Assembly: GCA_031269205.1 (NCBI GenBank)
Contig: JAISZM010000150.1
Location: forward strand, 1-10,819
DNA: 10,819 nt
Reading direction: 5' to 3'
Origin: Eubacteriales Family XIII. Incertae Sedis bacterium
GTDB taxonomy: Bacteria > Bacillota > Clostridia > Peptostreptococcales > Anaerovoracaceae
Shown here in pieces: positions 6,588 through 10,819 of this stretch. Under the pieces are notes generated by a model. It ran no database searches. It was not told where the DNA came from and saw only the letters and a list, made by a program, of their open reading frames with translations. A program made the translations under genes and the position numbers. Position 1 is the first letter of the stretch; every line of letters starts with the position of its first letter.

Positions 6588-8038
6588 GAGAACAACTCGT
6601 GAGTTCCTTCGGTAAAAGAGCCGGAGTGATAATCATGCTGGTGGCCGTAGCGCTCATGTTTGCGGGCGCCTTCACGCATGTCTACGCGGAAAAAGAAGGG
6701 ACGGCCGATACCGACAAGTATGCGGAACCCCCGAAGATCAAAGCGAAGTCGGCCATACTCATAGACGCTAAGACAGGCGACGTGCTGTACAGTAAAAAGG
6801 CCGACGCCAAGCGTGAGCCGGCGAGCTGTACGAAGATACTGACCGCCCTGCTCGCGATAGAGAATCTCGATCCCGAGGAGATCATCACGGTGACGGAGGA
6901 ATCCTACGGCGTCGAAGGATCGAGCGTCGGACTCGTTCCCGACGAACAGATAAAGGCGGACGACCTGCTCTACGCGACGCTTCTCGAGTCGGGCAACGAC
7001 GCGGCTACGGCCCTCGCCGTCGGCATTGACGGAAGCGTGGGAAAGTTCGCGCAACGCATGAACGAGCGCGTGGAACAGATGGGACTCACGCAGTCCCACT
7101 TCACAAACCCGCACGGGTTGCCCGACCCTGAACACTATACGACGGCGCGCAACCTCGCGCACATAGCGCGCGAAGCGATGCAAAACGAAAGGTTTCGCAA
7201 GTACGTGAGCACGTATGAGTACACGATGCCGAAGACGAACATTCAGCCGAAGCGGATCCTGCACAACTCGAACCGTATGCTTTACGACGAGACCAGATCG
7301 GTCTCCGTGTACGGAGAGAAGGTCTCCGTCAAGTATCCCGGCATCACGGGCATCAAGACGGGATACACGATCGCCGCGGGAAGCTGTCTCGTATCGGGAA
7401 TCAGCAGGGACGGCTTGGAATTGATATCGGTGATTCTCAAGAGCGAGGGAATGAACCAGTATTCGGACACGATAGGTCTGCTCGAATACGGTCTTCATAA
7501 CTTCGAGGAAACCACGTTCCTGAAAAAGGGCGACGCCATGTTCGAGCGCCCTGTGGTGGACTCGGAAGACGCGAAGGTGAATATCGTGCTTGCGGAGGAT
7601 CTCATGGCTACCGTCAACAGGAACGAGATATCATCTTTGTACGTGGACGGCGAGGTCACGGAAGCGACGACGGACGGCGCGCTTACCGCGCCGGTGCGGT
7701 CAGGCGATGTTCTCGGCAAGGCGTGGGTAAAAAAGACCGACGGACAGACGCTCGCGACGGTCGATCTGATCGCCGGAAATACCGTGGAGATTCCCGCGAG
7801 CAAAGGAATTATCCCTGTGGACGACGGGGTGGGAACCCTGTCCCTCGTGCTGAGGTTGGTTGGGCTGGCCTGCCTGATAGCTGTCGTGATCGTCGTCATC
7901 GCTATCATCAGGGCGTCGATTCACCGGCGCAGAAGGCGGCGCAACCGCATGTACGGCGCCAATTTAAACAACGCGGTCGACACCCGTGAAGTGCGGCGCA
8001 TCAAAAATATCAACGGGACAGGCGGACGAAAGCGTTGA
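6584..8038 (+). CDS. dacF: Serine-type D-Ala-D-Ala carboxypeptidase (peptidase S11), membrane anchored
   Basis: Low-molecular-weight penicillin-binding protein that removes the terminal D-Ala from peptidoglycan pentapeptides outside the membrane. N-terminal signal: basic start (K11, R12), hydrophobic core ~13-31, likely cleavage after VYA (A35). Catalytic motifs are complete: SCTK (nucleophile Ser81, Lys84), SGN (136-138), KTG (258-260, in GIKTGYT). A PBP5-type C-terminal beta domain follows (~305-405). Then come a true membrane helix (~420-444) and a ~40-residue tail starting HRRRRRRN, rich in Arg/Lys. The TTG start overlaps the apgM stop as TTGA and is supported by the strong GGAGGAGGT. Typical family members have an amphipathic anchor or a short tail, so the long basic cytoplasmic tail is unusual. 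Class is certain; dacF versus other dac names is conventional only. Confidence 0.94.
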   Translation: MREQLVSSFGKRAGVIIMLVAVALMFAGAFTHVYAEKEGTADTDKYAEPPKIKAKSAILIDAKTGDVLYSKKADAKREPASCTKILTALLAIENLDPEEIITVTEESYGVEGSSVGLVPDEQIKADDLLYATLLESGNDAATALAVGIDGSVGKFAQRMNERVEQMGLTQSHFTNPHGLPDPEHYTTARNLAHIAREAMQNERFRKYVSTYEYTMPKTNIQPKRILHNSNRMLYDETRSVSVYGEKVSVKYPGITGIKTGYTIAAGSCLVSGISRDGLELISVILKSEGMNQYSDTIGLLEYGLHNFEETTFLKKGDAMFERPVVDSEDAKVNIVLAEDLMATVNRNEISSLYVDGEVTEATTDGALTAPVRSGDVLGKAWVKKTDGQTLATVDLIAGNTVEIPASKGIIPVDDGVGTLSLVLRLVGLACLIAVVIVVIAIIRASIHRRRRRRNRMYGANLNNAVDTREVRRIKNINGTGGRKR

Positions 8039-8054
8039 GGTTCTTTTAACTCTC

Positions 8055-9470
8055 ATGATTGCCGATGATAGCATCGAAAAGATCAAGCGCCGCGCCGCGC
8101 GCGCGCGTGCGACGATAGCGCTCGCGGTATTTTGCGTGGCCGTCGTCTTTTCATCATGCGGGGCGCTTCCCTCCAGCGCGGGAGGCTCGTTCATGGACGG
8201 CGTCCCGGCGGACGACGAGGACTACGATTTCAGCGTGTTCTTCGGACACGCCGAGGATCCGATAACCATAGCTCGCATCGCGCTCCGCTACAAGGCCAAA
8301 ACCGGCGTCTCCGTGCGGCCGATAATGACCGCCGCCGACGCCGCGGACGACCGCTCTCTCAGACGCTACCTGAACTCGTCCGACCCGCCCGCGGTCTTCG
8401 CGCTGTCAGCCGAGGCCGCGGACTCCGTGACCGCGTCGGGCGTCGGCTGGAGATTCCACGGACGCGGTTTTGCCGCGGACAGGCGCATACTCGCCGACCT
8501 CATCGGCGCGCCGGACGCTGCCGCCCCAGTCGTGGACGCGTTTGTCGAAGACCTGCGCCTCGCGGATTACGGCGAGTGGTCGGAGTTTCTGAACGGATTG
8601 AGTTCCTATATAAAGAAGGGAACGCCCGCCGCGTTTACTCTGAACGATAACGAGTACGCGTTTGCGGCCGCGAAGGGGAGATACTCATCGCGCCTGAACG
8701 GGATATTTGCCGTCAAAGGTTCGGATCCCGAATTCTTTGGCGCCGAATTGTTGGAAGCGGTCGCAGCTACGTCCGGCATCGCGCGACCCGAGTACCCGTC
8801 CGTTCAGGTCGCCTCTCCGCCCGAAGCGGACGCGGTTTTTCCTATCTTCGACGCCTACATCGAGACGCTGAACACCTACACGTCGAATGTGAGCGGACGC
8901 TACGCCCCTGGCGTAAGAGGTGAAGACTTCATCGACGCGGATATATACAGCCCGGAGTACACGGCGTCTGTATTCGCGGACTGCCGAGCCGTGTTCACGC
9001 CCTTCGACAGCGAGGATTACGCCGGGAACGATGGCGCCGACGCTACACAGACGGAACATCTGACGCTGATCCCTGTCAAGATTCCGTATGAGAAGCATTG
9101 GCTCAGCGGCTATGTCGGCGCGACGGAGGTGAACGCGTCCCTGCGGATCGACACGGAGTATTCGCTCTGCGTCAACGAGAACGCGCCTCTCGAAACGAGG
9201 GAAAAGGCGAAGAAATTCGTCGAGTGGCTTCTGGCGGACGAGGAATCGTCAGACGCCGTCCAGCTCTGCCTGACGGAATACCACGCGAAAGGAGCCGAAC
9301 TTCCGCTGGCGCCCGAAGGGAACACCGAAACTTCGAGCGAGATGTCCGCGTTCGGCGAAGAGATATTTGAGGACGTGCTGGCGCCGATGACGACGGATCC
9401 CGATTGGCAGCCCGAGGAAATATACGCGTTCAGAGACGCGCTGACGGCTCAGTGGCGCGGTGTGTCTTGA
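8055..9470 (+). CDS. Solute-binding lipoprotein, ABC family-1-like
   Basis: A 471-residue exported protein with an N-terminal basic region (KRRAARARA), a hydrophobic core and an imperfect lipobox VFSSC (Cys35; Phe at -3). It is therefore probably a membrane-tethered lipoprotein. The mature part resembles extracellular solute-binding proteins (MsmE/UgpB-like). The early segment has an ARIALRYKAKTGV helix as in N-lobe domains. The middle has a GRGFAADRRILADLIG stretch like the usual 'Gl.yNk.il..lG' region. The late segment (about residues 366-396) contains TEYSLCVNENAP followed by EKAKKFVEWLL, typical of C-lobes. ATG 8055 is chosen; an in-frame GTG at 7986, inside the carboxypeptidase gene, would give an implausible long N-terminus before the signal. 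GAGG at 8037-8040 is 14 nt away, so translation start is weakly marked. No permease or ATPase gene neighbours it. Ligand is unknown. Confidence 0.72.
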   Translation: MIADDSIEKIKRRAARARATIALAVFCVAVVFSSCGALPSSAGGSFMDGVPADDEDYDFSVFFGHAEDPITIARIALRYKAKTGVSVRPIMTAADAADDRSLRRYLNSSDPPAVFALSAEAADSVTASGVGWRFHGRGFAADRRILADLIGAPDAAAPVVDAFVEDLRLADYGEWSEFLNGLSSYIKKGTPAAFTLNDNEYAFAAAKGRYSSRLNGIFAVKGSDPEFFGAELLEAVAATSGIARPEYPSVQVASPPEADAVFPIFDAYIETLNTYTSNVSGRYAPGVRGEDFIDADIYSPEYTASVFADCRAVFTPFDSEDYAGNDGADATQTEHLTLIPVKIPYEKHWLSGYVGATEVNASLRIDTEYSLCVNENAPLETREKAKKFVEWLLADEESSDAVQLCLTEYHAKGAELPLAPEGNTETSSEMSAFGEEIFEDVLAPMTTDPDWQPEEIYAFRDALTAQWRGVS

Positions 9471-9474
9471 GGAA
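9469..9474 (+). promoter_or_regulatory. Shine-Dalgarno for uvrC
   Basis: GAGGAA overlaps the lipoprotein stop codon and lies 9 nt before ATG 9484, supporting that start for uvrC. Confidence 0.7.
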
Positions 9475-9483
9475 CGGCGCGCG

Positions 9484-10819
9484 ATGTTTGACGTAGAGGA
9501 AAACCTGAAACAGCTTCCGTCGTCGCCCGGCGTGTATCTGCACAAAGACGCGGACGGGGAGGTAATCTACGTCGGCAAGGCTTCCTCGCTGAAGAACCGC
9601 GTGAGGCAGTATTTCCGCAAGAGCGGCCGCGACGAAAAGACGGCGGCCCTCGCCTCGCACATCTCCGAGTTCGAGTACATCGTCACGGATACGGAGGCGG
9701 AGGCGCTGTTGCTCGAAAACACGCTCATCAAACGTTATCGACCGCGGTACAACGTCATGCTCCGCGACGACAAGACCTACCCCTATCTCAAGATAACCCT
9801 GGGCGAGAAGTGGCCGCGCCTGTTGAAGACGAGGGTACTCGCGGCCGACGGCAGCAAGTATTTCGGTCCTTACGCGGATGTGGGCGCGGTCAACCGTATC
9901 ATCGCTCTTCTGAACGACGTATACCGGCTCAAACGTTGTGCGCGCGACACGTTCCCGAAGGGGCATAGGCCGTGTCTGCATGGACACATCGACCGTTGTC
10001 GCCGCGTCTGCTCCTACACGGGGAAGGATAAAAGGGAGGAACGCGAGGCCCTGCACCAGGAGTATATGGCCGACATAGGCAGGATACTGTACTTCCTGAA
10101 TGGCAGGAGTTCAGAGGTGGAGCGGTACATCACGGAGCGCATGAACGCGGCCGCGGAACGCATGGACTACGAGGAAGCCGCGCGGTGGCGCGACTATCTG
10201 GCGTCCGCGAAGGCGGTTACGGAGAAACAGCGCGTTGAACTGCTCTCGTCGGGCAGCATGGATGTCGTGCTCGCGTCCCCCGCGGGGACGAGCGGCGGCA
10301 TATCCGGCATCACCGTATTCTTCGTGCGCGACGGCAAGCTCGTCGGGCGCGAACGACACTTGGTCGACTCGGGGGACGGCATGGCGTCCGCACCCGCGCC
10401 GGAAGTCTCCCCATCCGCCGCGTCCGCGCCGAAGGTCTCCCCATCGTTCGCGTCCGCGGCGAAACCCGCGCCGGAAGCTCCGCCGGGAATTCCGCCTGAG
10501 AGCGGCGCGTGGTCCAAGGCGGACGCCGTGGCCGCCTTCATCTCACAGCATTACGCGAACCAATCTTCTCCGCCGAAAGAGATCCTACTTGAGGAGCACA
10601 TATCCGACGAACAGTTCATCGCGGAGGCGCTGTCGGAGAGCAGCGGCTACCGGGTGCGTATCCTCACGCCGCAACGCGGGGCAAAGAAGGAGTTGCTACG
10701 TCTGGCGCGGAACGACGTGGACGAGGCGGCGCCCCGCGATGAGCGGGGCGCCGAACCGGAGGCTAAGTGGCGGGTGCGTCTCCCCGGCCCACATTCCGAA
10801 AATTTAGGCGAACAGTCCC
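9484..10819 (+). CDS. uvrC: Excinuclease ABC subunit C (5' part, 3' end outside window)
   Basis: Nuclease subunit of nucleotide excision repair, making the 3' and 5' incisions around UvrB-bound damage. The reading frame stays open from ATG 9484 to the right edge (445 codons). Visible: a GIY-YIG domain at ~12-95 with SSPGVY and VIYVGKA, catalytic-type Arg in LKNRVRQYF, and Glu in LLLEN. Four cysteines at 152, 164, 172 and 176 have the same spacing (11, 7 and 3 residues between) as the Fe-S ligands of E. coli UvrC. A UVR (UvrB-binding) motif lies at ~213-245 (AAERMDYEEAARWRD). Next is the start of the second half (FISQHYA, PPKEILL, LTPQRGAKKELLRLA). Two insertions interrupt the second half: a Pro/Ala/Ser repeat at ~301-334 and a charged segment from ~415 that contains a perfect hairpin. 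The RNase H-like catalytic residues lie past the window, so intactness cannot be judged. Confidence 0.95.
   Translation, partial: MFDVEENLKQLPSSPGVYLHKDADGEVIYVGKASSLKNRVRQYFRKSGRDEKTAALASHISEFEYIVTDTEAEALLLENTLIKRYRPRYNVMLRDDKTYPYLKITLGEKWPRLLKTRVLAADGSKYFGPYADVGAVNRIIALLNDVYRLKRCARDTFPKGHRPCLHGHIDRCRRVCSYTGKDKREEREALHQEYMADIGRILYFLNGRSSEVERYITERMNAAAERMDYEEAARWRDYLASAKAVTEKQRVELLSSGSMDVVLASPAGTSGGISGITVFFVRDGKLVGRERHLVDSGDGMASAPAPEVSPSAASAPKVSPSFASAAKPAPEAPPGIPPESGAWSKADAVAAFISQHYANQSSPPKEILLEEHISDEQFIAEALSESSGYRVRILTPQRGAKKELLRLARNDVDEAAPRDERGAEPEAKWRVRLPGPHSENLGEQS
10384..10485 (+). repeat. In-frame degenerate tandem repeat inside uvrC
   Basis: Three diverged units start with GCGTCCGC at 10384, 10420 and 10450 (36, 30 and about 36 nt). 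They encode ASAPAPEVSPSA, ASAPKVSPSF and ASAAKPAPEAPP. All lengths are multiples of three, so the UvrC frame is kept. The stretch lies where UvrC normally passes directly from a beta strand (GRERHLV) to the FI.QhY helix. Confidence 0.75.
10727..10753. repeat. Perfect 11-bp hairpin inside uvrC
   Basis: Arms CGGCGCCCCGC (10727-10737) and GCGGGGCGCCG (10743-10753) are perfect inverted copies with a 5-nt GATGA loop. The hairpin lies within the uvrC reading frame, at a place where extra residues interrupt the conserved run after LLRLARND. No T-tract follows, so it is not an intrinsic terminator. It could be a palindromic repeat element that inserted in frame. Confidence 0.7.

Noticed and set aside
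6578..7498. Long minus-strand ORF opposite the carboxypeptidase (306 codons)
   Set aside because: The plus strand carries complete S11 catalytic motifs and a strong ribosome site; the minus frame shows none.
7986..8054. GTG start at 7986 for the lipoprotein
   Set aside because: It would place 23 extra residues ahead of a normal signal peptide and overlap the carboxypeptidase by over 50 nt.
8036..8054. Weak inverted repeat in the gap between carboxypeptidase and lipoprotein genes
   Set aside because: Only about 5-6 interrupted pairs form, with no T-tract; not a credible terminator or operator.
10727..10760. Hairpin in uvrC as an intrinsic terminator
   Set aside because: No T-tract follows and it lies within an open, conserved reading frame.
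10235..10807. Plus-strand Arg/Pro/Ser-rich ORF in another frame of uvrC
   Set aside because: The UvrC frame is continuous through the region with recognisable motifs; this frame is a shadow.
1..10819. Mobile element, CRISPR array, tRNA, rRNA or defence genes
   Set aside because: No transposase or integrase motifs, regularly spaced repeats, tRNA-like folds or defence domains were seen on either strand.

Overview
The window is a tightly packed, single-strand (+) run of eight recognisable bacterial housekeeping genes plus one very short ORF. It has about 60% G+C, almost no intergenic DNA, and no tRNA, rRNA, CRISPR or transposase. The gene set suggests an anaerobic, Gram-positive-type member of the Bacillota (Clostridia), here with high G+C and frequent ATA and AGG codons. 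The indicators are a DnaE-type polymerase with an internal clamp-binding motif, a PgcA-type phosphohexomutase, an archaeal-type phosphoglycerate mutase homologue, a membrane-anchored S11 D-Ala-D-Ala carboxypeptidase and a family-1-like solute-binding lipoprotein. This placement is inference from gene content; no 16S or other marker is present.

Layout: the 3' part of dnaE (1-1386, entering from the left edge) is followed by a 31-bp AT-rich gap with two perfect TATAAT hexamers. This gap is the only convincing promoter region. Next come an AI-2E-family membrane protein (1418-2650), a 37-codon ORF of unknown status (2654-2767) and rdgB/HAM1 (2760-3530). A PgcA-like phosphohexomutase (3517-5277), an ApgM-like mutase (5274-6587), a D-Ala-D-Ala carboxypeptidase with a TTG start (6584-8038), a solute-binding lipoprotein (8055-9470) and the 5' part of uvrC (9484 to the right edge) follow. 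Most junctions overlap by 4-14 nt, so translational coupling and one long transcript starting near 1418 are likely. I see no intrinsic terminator anywhere.

Functionally the cluster mixes genome maintenance (DnaE synthesis, RdgB nucleotide-pool cleaning, UvrC excision repair), sugar-phosphate metabolism (phosphohexomutase, ApgM) and cell-envelope work (carboxypeptidase, lipoprotein, AI-2E protein). This looks like a housekeeping operon, not a defence or mobile region, and I do not find a clear new multi-gene system. The oddities are small. Several conserved proteins carry low-complexity insertions (RdgB, UvrC, probably DnaE), one of them with a perfect 11-bp hairpin inside uvrC. DnaE seems to stop right after its OB fold. 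The AI-2E gene looks leaderless. A 37-codon ORF resembles the N-terminus of DUF47 proteins. The carboxypeptidase ends in an unusual arginine-rich tail.
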